From the NCBI GenBank assembly GCA_005765155.1, contig VCCP01000005.1:3782001-3846000 (forward strand): 64,000 nt of DNA, written 5' to 3'. The notes under the pieces were generated by a model. It had not been told where the DNA came from, did no database searches, and was given only the letters and a program-made list of their open reading frames with translations. Source of the stretch: Zelopaecilomyces penicillatus. Its lineage: Eukaryota; Ascomycota; Sordariomycetes; Hypocreales; Pseudodiploosporaceae. This document shows, one piece after another, positions 22,818-34,251 of this stretch. Position numbers and translations under genes: made by a program. Each line of letters begins with the position of its first letter. The first letter of the stretch is position 1.

Positions 22818-25800
22818 GATATTGAAAACGAGGTTTGGTTAACAAGACAGTAAAGTAATCGTCAATCTTGGGGACGACAGGTTCCAACAAATGGTCTCGA
22901 TTCGGGATGCAAACAGATCATGGAGAAAAACGAATAGACAAACTCGAGTACAGAGTTCGGAAGGAGTTATGAGAAACGAAGAGTTTTGTTTTGCGAAGAA
23001 CAGAGCGACACAAACACTGATGATGAAAAGAGACCCTTGCTGGGAAAGTGTGGTGGCATGGGACGGGGCGAGCAGCGGGAAAAGATCGAGGTCACGGTCC
23101 AAGACAAAGACAAGACCACAAGGGAACCCTGCCAGGCCTCTCTAACTTTTGTGATGTGCGCCTTGGACGAGCAGGATAGCCAAGCTACTGCTGCTGCTCA
23201 TGGTCATACATACTGTATTACGGAGTACATATCGGTATAACAAGAAAAGCCCTCGCTAGACAGAAACAGTAACAAGCCGGAGTCGACGAGTACATCAACG
23301 ACGTTGCGGTGGGGATGGGCCCTCCAAAGATCAGAAGGAGGACAAATTACGCAGAAGGAAAAAAAATCTAAGAGGGTCTCAGACCGTCCAGGGGTCCAAA
23401 GCATGACGGGGAGAAACAAAGATGCATGACATAATTGCGGAGAGGCCACGAAGCGGTCATGTCTACGGTGTGTGAATAGATGAAAGTGCCATGCCATGCA
23501 TCAACGAGGACGTGCGAGCATGCACACGAGATATCCGTACAGCTAGTCGTAGTAGTAGTACTTGAGGCTCCAACCATATGGACATGGACTTCCTTCTTGA
23601 TTTGCCATTTTAAGCTGAACCACGCCCGATTAGGCGTGGAAGGGGCTCTGTCACGGCTCTCGGGCATCGTTTTGGGGTGTTGAAGGGGTCAAGCCTCATT
23701 ACTTAGCAGGATATGGTTGGTGATCAGGGTTGGACTAACGAGAAAGTGAGCCCCAGCCGTTGGCGGGTTGGATAGCCGAATGCTTGAGTGGCTGAGACGA
23801 TGTGTTCAGAAGGCATATCCTCCTGAGACCACTCGCCATCTTGTGATTAGGTGTTGCATGTTGCTGGTCTTGCCTCTCCAAGCTCTGCGTTTTGCGTCCT
23901 TTCTCTCCTCCTGCAACATGTGCTGCTGCTCCTCCTTTCTTTTCGTATTATGAAAGAGACGTGGGTTTTGGCCCCTAGCTGTGTACATTGGTTCTCCCGT
24001 GGTCTTTGCTTCCGCGTTAGCACGGACACGGCAACGGAGACCGAATTCCGGCCTGGCCGTTCGTTTCTAGTCGGTGGCCCCATCATCCGTGGGCCCTAGA
24101 TCCGTCACATCATAAATAAAAATTGGCATGCCAATGTCTTGTCCATTGTCAGCGGGGACGACTTTGGATGCTGTTCAGAGGTGCTGTAATAGATCGGCCT
24201 CCCTTGACTGTTGCCGCCTGTACCCTTTAATGGCGTACTGACAAGCTGGGCCAGCCGGAAGGCCGGCTAATAATGAAACTGTAACTGGGCGATGCATCGG
24301 AAAGCTTCCCTCCAATCAGTCAAAAGGGCTACTTGTGCGGGTTGACGAAGGAGGCTGCATCTTGCAGCGTTCGTGAGTGATGGCTCTCGCATGTCACCTC
24401 AGACACGCTGACCAGGTTGGCGTGGACAGAAGAGACATGGGTTGATCTTTTTTCTTGCGGCGAGGCCGAAATGAACGGAGATCTAGGGCAGCACAATCAA
24501 GCTCCGGTGGGTGACAAACGTATACGCAGGTACTGTTCTGTACTTTTGCTTTTACTGGTGTCCTTGCCGAGCTCTTTTGGCCGAGCAGCGGGGCCATCTT
24601 GTGGCAGTCTATGTTGAAAAGGGAAGAAAAGAGGCCAGCAGTACGGTAATACTGACGATTTGCACCCTGACAAAACGCTAGGGAGCCCACCCTTTGACGT
24701 TGTGAAGCCTGATGTCACTGCTCTAAGCGCCGAGGCATCACGTTGAGAGATCACAGGCGTTGGTGCTGTTGCAAATGGGCAAGACATGAGGGGCGACAAG
24801 CAAATGCGAAAGATGATATGTGAGCGAGCAGCAAAGCAAAGGATATTTCGAGAGACACACGTTTCGCAATTACTCATAGCCACAGCATTAGCATTGCAGG
24901 TAATTAGGGCATGATAAGGACTACCTCCCTGGATCAATATACAGGAATCTTCGTCGACGAAGTGTGCGTGCACCTTGATGGAAGAGGACTCGGTTGGCAA
25001 TGGGGGAAGGCGCTGCCTACTGTTGGTGGATCCATCCTCATGTTACGATTCATAGCAAAATGCAATACCAAAGCAGGAGCGTCCACGACATGGATCAGCT
25101 GTCTGCAGGAGGTTGGTTGCCGAGTGGACGCAGCTTCATCATTGATCAGTGCTCAATCAGAATACAGTAATTGTCGATATGCGGCTCTGTCATGGATACG
25201 AGTTCACCATGGCTGGTTGGCGTTTTCCCCGTCAGAGGATGAGGCTAGCTGGCCTGGTCATCATTGAGCATTTCACTGTCTACACACCCCTCTGTTTCGC
25301 CCTGTTTCGTCCACACAGCGCCCTGCACGGTACCTCGAGTGGCCGGGCTGGTACGGATATGCGCTCCTCTGAGTTGCAGGTTGCCCTGTACCTTGGCTCG
25401 AATCTAGGCCACAATGGTACAGGCTTGGGGGTGTCGATGTGGAAATTGCATTGTTCGTTGTCTTTTTGTTCCGACTCATTTGCTGCAAAAGGCGACCGGC
25501 GACCGGCGACTGAAGACCAGCCAGCCGAGAGTCCCCTTGCGCACAAGTGCTTGAGACGGAGTACCTCGGCAAGTTTATGATGGACGCAGAACGCTGTCGA
25601 GGCAGAAATCGGAGTTGGCCTACCGCCGTATTTCCACGTATGAATATACAACTCCGGGGCTAACCCTGCGCCTGTCAAAAGCATCCCTCCCTTTTCTGCT
25701 TTGTCAACGTGTCGTGGTGGGACGCCATTGTTAGAAGCCATGGCTGAATCGGGCAACAAGGTTTGCAGAGCATGGGTCAAAACTGGCACACAGAGCTAAT

Positions 25801-26460
25801 ATGTAGAACGAGTAAAGCACAGCACAACTTTCAACGTTTGACAGTGGGGATAGTTGGTGTTTATCAACATGCTGCCTTGTTTCTCTTTTCCCCGGGCTGC
25901 CATGTATCAAAAGAAGGCATGGTAACAAACCATAACCTTTACAGATCTCGTTTTGCATACTTACTATGAAGCCCGTTGGAGATTTTGCCAATTGATTGCT
26001 ATAGAATATGAAGTGCAGGGTACTTACATGATGCAAAGCAGACACGAAAAAACGAAATCACGACCTTGATTAGACTATCCCTGCGAACGGCTGTGGCTGT
26101 ACGACATCCGACTGGTCATTATAGGTAATTGTCATCTGTACTGTAAGCGCCGCAATCTGAATCAACCAGCAAGACAAAATGAGATATGGAGAGATTTGAC
26201 GGTTGGTCGCGTGCTCACCGCACCCGAAAGCCAAGCGGGAAGGTTACGGGTACGTACCTGTGCCACATATTTCAGCCCAAGAAACTCAAATTGAATCAAT
26301 GATCAGCATTTAAGAGATGTGCAGATGGCAATAAGGGATAAAAACAGGACGAGCATCCATGTAAGTTAGATGCGTGACACTTTACACTAACAGAACAATG
26401 GCCTAGGCAAATCAGGCTCGGATGCTTCCGCCAACAGGCCCTGCTACCCTAGACAGGGCT

Positions 26461-26488
26461 ACAAATGCTTGGTGTTTTAAGCATTTGT
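26461..26488. repeat. Perfect 10-bp inverted repeat, 8-base loop
   Basis: ACAAATGCTT at 26461-26470 pairs with AAGCATTTGT at 26479-26488. It lies in non-coding sequence. Confidence 0.8.
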
Positions 26489-27490
26489 TGTATCCATAAA
26501 AAAGAGACGGATTGGATCCAAATGAGGTAGTAATTAATACGTGCAAGACGAGGCTATAGCTACAAGTTTCTACTAATTATGCAGCCTGTCGAGTCACTGT
26601 GGCCATGTAGAATGGCTCATTCGGCAGGCAAATCGAAAACCTTTGAGATGAATAATCCGTATAATTTTATTGTTAGTCGGTCGAATACCGGGCAAATCAT
26701 TCATTCAATATGAGCCTGACTGACTTCTGAGTCCTCATCACACTGTATCACTCGCTGTGCGGCATAGACGTCATCATCCGACCTGCAAAGCATTACTCGT
26801 GTCATTAGAAGATGTATAAGTTGCTGGTCGTCATGGCCGTATTGGAAAGTCCCACCACGACTGTTGCAGCTCCAAGTAAGGTATGGAACCATCAAGTATG
26901 TGGAATACCAGTAGAAAAGCATGGGCGTGCCATGTCGCTCTCGTTCTCGTTCTTGAACCTGATGCGTCCGTGTATCATGTGTGGTCCCTTACCTTGAATT
27001 AAAGATGGCGACCCATATCTCTCCATGTGGCGCACCTTATCTACAACTACCTAATATACCAAAAGGATTCGATACGAAAGACCGTTTGCTGTTGACGAAG
27101 AAATACGGGGCCAAAGGTCTGCAGGGCATTCGAGAAGGCCGTTGATTAGCTGGCAATGGAATATTGGGAACCTGGGTGAGCTGAAGCCTGTAATTACTAC
27201 AGTAAATTAGGGGCCAGCTCGACCAACGGCCTGCTACGTAATTGTGTAGAACCTCTAAACGCGGCCCGCCCATGCGTGTTCCCCACGTCTCTCCACCTCC
27301 CCTGTATGTTGCCCTGTGGCTTGCAGCTTTATAGTGGACGTGCCGTCTCCAGCGCGGTCCACTATGCCACATTGCCACTAATCAATTGGATCATTGATGT
27401 TTCTGACTGAGCTGTGAGGCATGCGAATGCGATGGAATCCTGTCCCCCCAGTACATGTAGCTTACCGGGTCATAATCCCCTTACCTACTA

Positions 27491-27491
<1 letters not shown>

Positions 27492-27525
<34 letters not shown>
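27492..27525. repeat. TG dinucleotide repeat, about 17 units
   Basis: Uninterrupted TG repeat about 300 bases before the methyltransferase start; likely length-variable. Confidence 0.9.
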
Positions 27526-27526
<1 letters not shown>

Positions 27527-27821
27527 TGGCACGACTCGGCCATATCAGTGTTGGAATATTGGGACATTGAGACACAACGCTCGCAACAATAACAACCACC
27601 GCAATACATACTGTCCGCCTCGGAGCACGGTGCTCGTCATCTCCATATCATGATTTTGTTATAGCATCATTGTACGACCCTGCATTTACCTTTCCTGCCC
27701 TCGACCCGAATCCATCCTCCATGCAAGCGACCCCATGCCACTTGGCGCACGCACTAAATCCTTCAGTAGGTAGTCGGTCAACTTACTCGTCGATGGGCTT
27801 GTCGTGACGAATCTGACATCC

Positions 27822-29547
27822 ATGAACCCCCGCCATCTTCTGCCCACTCACCACATACCCGAACCTCGCACGCCCGTTCATAGTCGCACGAACCATCCAT
27901 CCATCGTCTGGTGGCGCGGCAAATGCCTCCGCCCCGCTGCTAACTTAAGCGACACTGGACCTGAAAACGAGACCAGCAGCGCTGGCATGGACAGTCGCCC
28001 TTCTTCCTACTATCCAAACCCTTGTCCAGACTCTCGTTGGGACAGGATGCGTGACGACGATTGCTTCTCGCTGGCATCAACCGTGGCAGGCGGCACGACT
28101 GTTTGCTCACCATCACAAGCGTCCACTGCACCTACGGAACTGAGCCACTACCACAACCACCACGCGCCGGAGCCGGAGCCGGGCGAATTTGACGTGCTAG
28201 AAACCGACGAGGATGATGATGATGATGACAATGAGGACGATGAAGGCATGGACGAGGACGACGAGGACGACGATGACCGCAGCCGGCGCTGGGAGCTGGC
28301 CTCGGGCCACTCCACGTCTGTGCCAGCCAGCGTCTATGAGGACGAGCTAGCATATGGCCGTCGCTATCACGGCTATAGAAAAGGCCGTTACCCGATACCC
28401 AATGACGAACCAGAACGCCGACGGGAGGAAACCATTCATGCCGTCATGTTGCAGTTGATGGTGCGTTTGCCTAGCTTAAGCGGTGTATCTTCATTGCATC
28501 CAATTTCCTGCCCCAGATTGCCCAGCTTTTCAATCGAACAAATCCAAATACGACGAGTTCCATGGAGAGCGCAGTCCCAGTGAATCGAATGCTGAAAATT
28601 GCTTTGATAGGGAGGCCACCTGTTCTATGCCAACACCGGCAGTCATCCGCAGAAGATTATTGATATTGGGACGGGAACTGGTACGATGATGTTTTTCTCT
28701 CTGGGTTCATAGATGTCTAGCGACACGTGCTAACTATGGAAATTAGGAAATTGGGCTATAGATGGTACATAGTGGTCCTACCTCATGCCCGAGCTTCACT
28801 TACCGCATAGCTAACTCAAATTCTAGTCGCAGATCAGTATCCAAGCGCCAGCGTCATTGGCACTGACCTATCTCCCATACAACCCCCATGGGTGCCTATA
28901 AACGTAAGAATGTTCATCGAGGACTGCGAAGAGCCCGAGTGGTTGCACGGTTCAAACTATGATCTAGTCCATCTGCGTCAAGTGGCTGGCGTCTTGCGAA
29001 ACCTGGACGGCCTTCTGGGTAAAGCCTACCCGTAGGTTGGACCATTTCTGATGATACTAATAACTTTGTTGGCCATGTAGGTCTGGCTGACTGGGAAAAT
29101 AGACACGTCAAGGCTGGTGGCTGGGTCGAATTTCATGAAATCATTCCTGATATACTTTGCGACGACGGTACCATGGCAGAAGATGATCCACTACGGACAT
29201 TCACCGAGATGACGAAACAAGGCATGCATAAGTTTGGATTCAAGTCAATCGAAGTGGGAGATTTGGAGGATGCACTGGACCGTGCTGGCTTCACCAATAT
29301 TCACTGCATCACCAAAAAAGTTCCAATTTCAACTTGGCCCAGCGACAGGCACCTGAGGGCTATGGGTTTCTTCATGAAGGCAGCAGTGCAGGACTCACTC
29401 GAATCTTTTGCGGCAAAACCGCTGGCGGCTTTGAACATATCCGAAGAAGACCGGAGAAGTCTACTTGACCAGGCCAGGAAAAGCCTCGAGGACACTTCGA
29501 TTCATCGGTACTTTAACTTTTATTTTTGTTATGGGCAGAAGTTGTGA
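27822..29547 (+). CDS. SAM-dependent methyltransferase, fungal TAM/LaeA-like class
   Basis: Five exons: 27822-28460, 28611-28680, 28747-28764 (only 18 bases), 28827-29018 and 29081-29547. All are GT-AG and frame-keeping, about 486 residues. The junctions restore methyltransferase motif I, IIDIGTGTGNWAID, and post-I IGTDLSPIQPPWVP, then EDCEEPEW and a GGWVEFHE block. These are typical of the large fungal family of class I methyltransferases that includes LaeA. The N-terminal 200 residues are low complexity, with an Asp/Glu tract of about 26 residues near residue 135 and a YGRRYHGY segment just before the catalytic domain, which is usual in the family. Target is unknown; LaeA itself is a global regulator, but most members are uncharacterised. 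No biosynthetic cluster surrounds it. The start is uncertain: the first ATG is 27822 and a later one at 27987 is also plausible. Confidence 0.86.
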
Positions 29548-30585
29548 TGAAAAGGAAATAGACCATGGGACCTAAAGTGGATGTTGCTGTATGGACTAAT
29601 TGTCAATCTCTTCTCGGAGAAGAGATTCTTCCATTTCACATTCGAGGGTTCATCTATGAAATGATGATTGAGACGGCTGCGAGAAGTGGCAATATGATGG
29701 GCTCGCAATTTGCTGTTTTTGGGTATGCCGGTACAACTCAAGGTGGAAGCCAACCCGTCCTCTGTATTATCATGAATCTTTTTTTAAAGGGAGTATTTCT
29801 TAGGATTATTTTATTAGGAACCTAACGAGGGATAAGAGGGGGAAAGCCAACTTGCAAAAGGGCACGATATGACGGTCTTACCGCTTTTTATTTCATACCC
29901 TCACGCGGCGTTACGTGGTTCTGGAAGACTGGCAGTCTTTTTTCATTAAGTTTACATATTTCTGGAACGATTTTTGTTTTATTTAAAGATAGTTCTTGCC
30001 ATCACGGCCTTTTTCTCTCGCATTGATGCTATTATTTATCTAGGTAGATACTTGGGTCTGAGCCAACTATTTTGCTAGATTATATGTCTCTAGCAGTCTC
30101 ATAGAGAATTCGTGAACCAATCCTTTTTTTAAATAGTGCGATTTGGGAGAATCCTTTGAACTGGCGGTGAATTCCTTACCAGTTCTCGTGGGCTTACAGG
30201 AAACCACAAAAAATGATATCATAAGAGTCATATGTTTGATGTTGTCAAGACGGAGTGAGTGTGTTGCCAAAAGCTTGTGGGGTGTTTAGTGGCGCGATCT
30301 TGATGTGTGGCTGACTTATCCATATGCTCTGTGGCTGTGGCAAGCTCCAGAGCGCAACAGCTCTTTTGCATCTCGAACCGTTGAACGTAACCAAGAACCA
30401 CACATCCTCCGCCACTCCTCCATCGACACTTCCTCGCAATTCGACGCCCGAACTCGCGCACCCTACTTCCCATAGAAAGCAATTTACTATAATCTGCAGA
30501 TATACCATTGAAACCTTCTTCATTGGCGTCTCCCTCCCAACGCAACCGCCCCTTTGGAGCGGATACCCATAACCTTTCGCCAGCC
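29548..30585. other. Intergenic stretch before YTH1
   Basis: 1 kb without a supportable gene. A short open frame at 29565-29825 has no motif and sits in the methyltransferase 3' flank. Confidence 0.6.
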
Positions 30586-31431
30586 ATGGCTACCACAACA
30601 GCCTCGACGGCGGCAGCAGCAGCCGAGAGCCCAGTCTCGATCATCCTCAATCACAGCGCACAGCGCTACAGCTTCCACTTCTCCCAATTCCTTCGACAGA
30701 CGCACCAGGTCGGCCTGGCAGCAGATCGCCCCATATGCCGGGCGTTCCAGTCAGGCAGCTGCCCCAACGGCACGCGCTGCGCTGAGCGTCACGCCGTCTC
30801 CGAGGGCCGCGCCTCCCAGCCCACGGGCGGGCTCAACTCGCTCGTCTGCAAGCACTGGCTGCGTGGCCTGTGCAAAAAGGGCGAACACTGCGAGTTTTTA
30901 CACGAGTACAACCTTCGCAAGATGCCCGAGTGCAACTTCTTCATGCGCAACGGCTACTGTTCCAATGGCGAGGAGTGTCTCTACCTACACGTCGATCCCT
31001 TGTCCCGATTACCGCCCTGCCCTCATTACGACATGGGATTCTGCCCGCTCGGCCCGCAGTGCTCTAAGAAACACGTTCGACGCAAGCTATGTGGTTTCTA
31101 TCTTGCGGGCTTCTGTCCTGATGGACCGGACTGCAAGATGGGTGCGCATCCTAAGTGGTCCAAGGATCTTGAGAAGCCGGTGCTGCGCAGCGTAGTGGAG
31201 AAAATGGAGGAAGAGCTGAGGTCAGAGGCTGCTGCTATGCAGCAGCAGCAGCAACGGGATGATGATGGGCCTGGTGGTGGTGGTGACCGTTCTCGAGATG
31301 GGCCACAGAGGGATCGAGATGATGGGCGGTATCGTCACGATAGGGGAGGGGGTAGAGGTGGGAAATGGAGAGGGGGTGGCGGCGGCGGTGGTGGTGGAAG
31401 AGGTGGCCGATTTAGAGGACGAGGCCATTAG
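30586..31431 (+). CDS. YTH1: mRNA 3'-end processing zinc-finger protein YTH1 (CPSF30)
   Basis: Intronless, 281 residues. The start at 30586 has a strong context (gccATGG); upstream in-frame sequence has no ATG. After a short Thr/Ala-rich leader come five CCCH zinc fingers, each C-x(7-8)-C-x(5)-C-x(3)-H: CRAFQSGSC..., CKHWLRGLC..., CNFFMRNGYC..., CPHYDMGFC... and CGFYLAGFC.... This number and spacing identify Yth1/CPSF30. Known role: a nuclear subunit of the cleavage and polyadenylation factor that binds the AAUAAA-type signal and links to Fip1. The C-terminal tail is unusual in being Gln-, Asp/Arg- and then RGG-rich (long Gly run near the end), a probable RNA-binding disordered tail; many fungal orthologues carry similar extensions. 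Confidence 0.95.
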   Translation: MATTTASTAAAAAESPVSIILNHSAQRYSFHFSQFLRQTHQVGLAADRPICRAFQSGSCPNGTRCAERHAVSEGRASQPTGGLNSLVCKHWLRGLCKKGEHCEFLHEYNLRKMPECNFFMRNGYCSNGEECLYLHVDPLSRLPPCPHYDMGFCPLGPQCSKKHVRRKLCGFYLAGFCPDGPDCKMGAHPKWSKDLEKPVLRSVVEKMEEELRSEAAAMQQQQQRDDDGPGGGGDRSRDGPQRDRDDGRYRHDRGGGRGGKWRGGGGGGGGGRGGRFRGRGH

Positions 31432-31897
31432 TTCAAAGGCAACAGCAGGGCAAAATGTCAAGAGGGAAATGCGTTATGATTTTAGATTTGTCTATATATC
31501 TCGGGGATCTCAACATGATACCTTTGGGAATTGGGGACAGGGGTTATTTAAACAAACACACATAGAGCATTCAAGCTGTGGTAATGGATAATAACACTTC
31601 ACGGGGAGGGACATACAATCATTAATAGTCTGGCTACGACTAGCTGGAACAACGTGTGGCGTTATCCCAGCTGAGGCACTTAGTTCAACAGTATTGATGG
31701 TTTCTTTAGACTTCATGAAAATGAGGGTAGGTCTATTTTGTTGATATACTAAGAGTGGATCTTGCTCATATGTTCCGTAGATCATTACACGTGGCTCATG
31801 GCCTTTTCATATTCTTCCAACCATGTCGTTATGCATGCCCAAGTAGCTAGCCAAACTGGGAGCCCTCGTATTCCATAAACGAGAGCGAACCTGGCAC
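31432..31897. other. Intergenic stretch between convergent genes
   Basis: Shared 3' flank of YTH1 and the DUF1776 gene. Nothing else seen. Confidence 0.65.
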
Positions 31898-33542
31898 TTA
31901 GGCGGCGGTGAGTCCTACCTCTGAGGAGTTCCACACGTTGCGCTCTGATGGCACAGCAATAAAGTCGCGAGGCTCTTCACCATCATCACTTTGCTCGCGT
32001 GACGAACCTTCATAAGAACTCGTCTTCCACGCCGAAAGCTCGTCAACCTTGCGAATACCCATCAGCCATGAAACGAGGGTGCGCGGCGCCCAACGGCCAA
32101 CGAAGCCGTAAACGCTGGCACCGAGACCGACTCGCACCGTGTGCGTCTTGATAGAGCCATCAATGACATCAAAGACAGTACTATGAAGATGGCGCAGTGA
32201 ACTGCCTTTCATGCCACGAATACGAGCTCCAGAGATGGAGGAGCTGGTCTGCGCCACAAAGTTACGGCCGTACACATGCCTTGCGCCATCAGGCCAAACG
32301 AGGGTATCTTCAGGGTTGCCAGCGTTGCCCAAGCCCTGGTTGGGGCCGCCGGAAGGACGTGCTGGCACGAATCCTGAGAAGTCAAAGGTGCCTAATTGCA
32401 TGTGCGTGACTGGAATATCAAGAGGCTGCAGCTCGGCGGCAAGGACATCGGTAAAGGCTGTGAGCGCGGAGCAGACGGTCGCCTCGGGAGCGTGGAAGGG
32501 CGGGTTGATGGAGGAAATTATGGACGGTGTGAACACGAGGACCTTTGGCGGTACCCACTTCTCGCCGATAGGCTGGAGCCGGGATGTCAACAGTGGCAAG
32601 AACGACTGTATTGTGAGGATCGGCTGCAGGAGATGTGTATTGAAAAGGTCGGCGAAACTGGATGGGGGAATGGTCGCGATGGGAGATGTTTGGTAGTTCA
32701 GGCTGGGAATGAGAATGACCGATTTGAACTTCAGTTGATTCGGTTTCATCTGGGGCCCGGGTGCCTGTGGTGCTTGTAGGAAATGAGCGAATCGCTCAAT
32801 GGAAGCGCCAGCACTCGGAGGCTATCTCCACGGTCAGTATTCCGAGTCAAACCAAGAGTTGAAAGTCAAAACTCACGTTGGTGGTATCAATAGTTAGCGG
32901 AAGGATATCTGGTCTTGCAAGAGCCTGGACGGCTGCCACGTCCTCTGCTGCGTTGCAGACCAAGAAAACGATGAAGCCTCGCCTCTCCATGTCCAGGGAA
33001 AGAGATTTCGTCAGCGGCAACCTAGGCGATCCTGCAATGACTATCACCTCTGTACGACCGCCATTCTTGGCCCTTTTTGCTCGTCGGACTTTCTTGATAG
33101 ACTCGTTCCGCCTGTAGGCCTTGTATGCGGCAGTTCCGCAAAGCACGACCACCGCACCTATTAGGATCTTGTGGCTCGCCAGCCAATCCTGCACCTGCCG
33201 CATCTTGGAGACCGGCACAACAACTATCACCGGCTTTGGCGGGGCAACAGGCTTCACTGATTCAGGTATCCATGTAGTAGAAGCAATCGTCTCCCTGAGC
33301 ATGCCGGCAGCACGGTCAACGTGCTGATCGACAAATTCGGCGGCTCCATCAGTGTACTGACGTAGCTGATCGGGGAGGCTCGCGAGCTATATGATGCAGT
33401 GCGACGGTTAAACTTGCAAACGAGAGAGTAGAGCTAGAGAGAGAGAGGGAGAGAGATATCAAAGCAAAAAGGGACAAAAAGAGCAACGAGGATGGAAGAA
33501 GCTTACCACACCCTTGTACCACTGGTCATCATCAGCAGGCAT
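31898..33542 (-). CDS. DUF1776 family protein, SDR-like fold, one membrane segment
   Basis: Three exons on the minus strand, 33542-33507 (12 codons), 33386-32877 and 32821-31898, give 489 residues. The tiny first exon encodes MPADDDQWYKGV, and the second continues LASLPDQLRQY...VDQHVDRAA, the usual N-terminus of this fungal family. A hydrophobic segment (ILIGAVVVLCGTAAYKAY, about 85-102) followed by Arg/Lys suggests a membrane anchor. The remaining 350 residues resemble a short-chain dehydrogenase fold (EVIVIAGSP, LSLDMERRGF, a helix with ALTAFTDVLAAEL), but the catalytic YxxxK is not evident. Function is unknown for the family; fungal members are often listed as mitochondrial or membrane proteins. 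The Wss1, amidase and YTH1 neighbours suggest no shared pathway. Confidence 0.9.
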
Positions 33543-34251
33543 CGTGAAGCCGGTATGCTACCTATTTCATGGGAGATGGCAAGAAGAGTTGGGCTGGGAG
33601 AAACGATGGCGATGGTCTTGGAGCTTTCACAAGGAAAGTGGAGAAGGGGTGATGTGGTTTGCAGGGGTGGGTGTGTGGCGTTGGACGTCTTTTTCCGCCT
33701 CCCGATGCCTTGCTATTGGTGGTGCAATACAGCGGTGAACCTCTCCAGCCTCTGTTGCGCCACAAACCCCACAGGGCTGGCCCGCGGTTGCTGGCATTGC
33801 CAGCCTGGCACTCAAGACTCGAAAAAATGGAGAAGAAAAAAAGTGTGTGAGAGGTGGATCATCGAGAACCTATTCGGGGATTCCCACTGGCAAGAAGTGA
33901 TAGTTGGGTTAGTTGGATTTGATACCCAAAAGTCTAGACTCCTAAGGCTAAGGATATTTATATGTGAATCTTGCAGAACTTCGTTGAGAAACTCTATCCT
34001 CTCTTGAGCCACCAAGTCTATCATACCCCTCAAATTGGGAATACAGAAAGCAATAATTAGTTTTTCCGCCCTTGATTAGTACGCCATTGTGGTTTTGATC
34101 ATCTAATTTCATGGTGACGACGGACACGTTCGCCACGTAACCTTTCCTCCAGATTCTTCGGCCACAGCAACGATGCTTTGTGCCCAGGTCCCACTCATCT
34201 TCTTCCAAATATAAAATAAAAAAATCCCAATATTACTCTACATCATCAGCT
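33543..34251. other. Intergenic stretch between two minus-strand genes
   Basis: Promoter of the DUF1776 gene and 3' flank of the secreted protein gene. No gene seen. Confidence 0.6.

Larger units (their letters stand above)
22818..27821. other. Five-kilobase stretch with no supportable gene
   Basis: Open frames on both strands are at most about 170 residues, overlap each other, and carry no motif, signal peptide or splice logic. Features seen: TACGGAGTA at 23219-23227, a 10-bp hairpin at 26461-26488 and a long TG repeat at 27492-27525. Composition is mixed, so this is not an AT-rich transposon graveyard like 19.9-20.3 kb. Confidence 0.55.

Noticed and set aside
23770..23835. tRNA-like stretch (GGATAGCCGA... 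with internal G/C pairing)
   Set aside because: It lacks a proper B-box GGTTCRANNC and does not form a seven-pair acceptor stem.
25280..25789. Minus-strand frame of 169 residues in the 5 kb gap
   Set aside because: It has no motif and overlaps a frame of similar length on the + strand; nothing links it to neighbouring exons.
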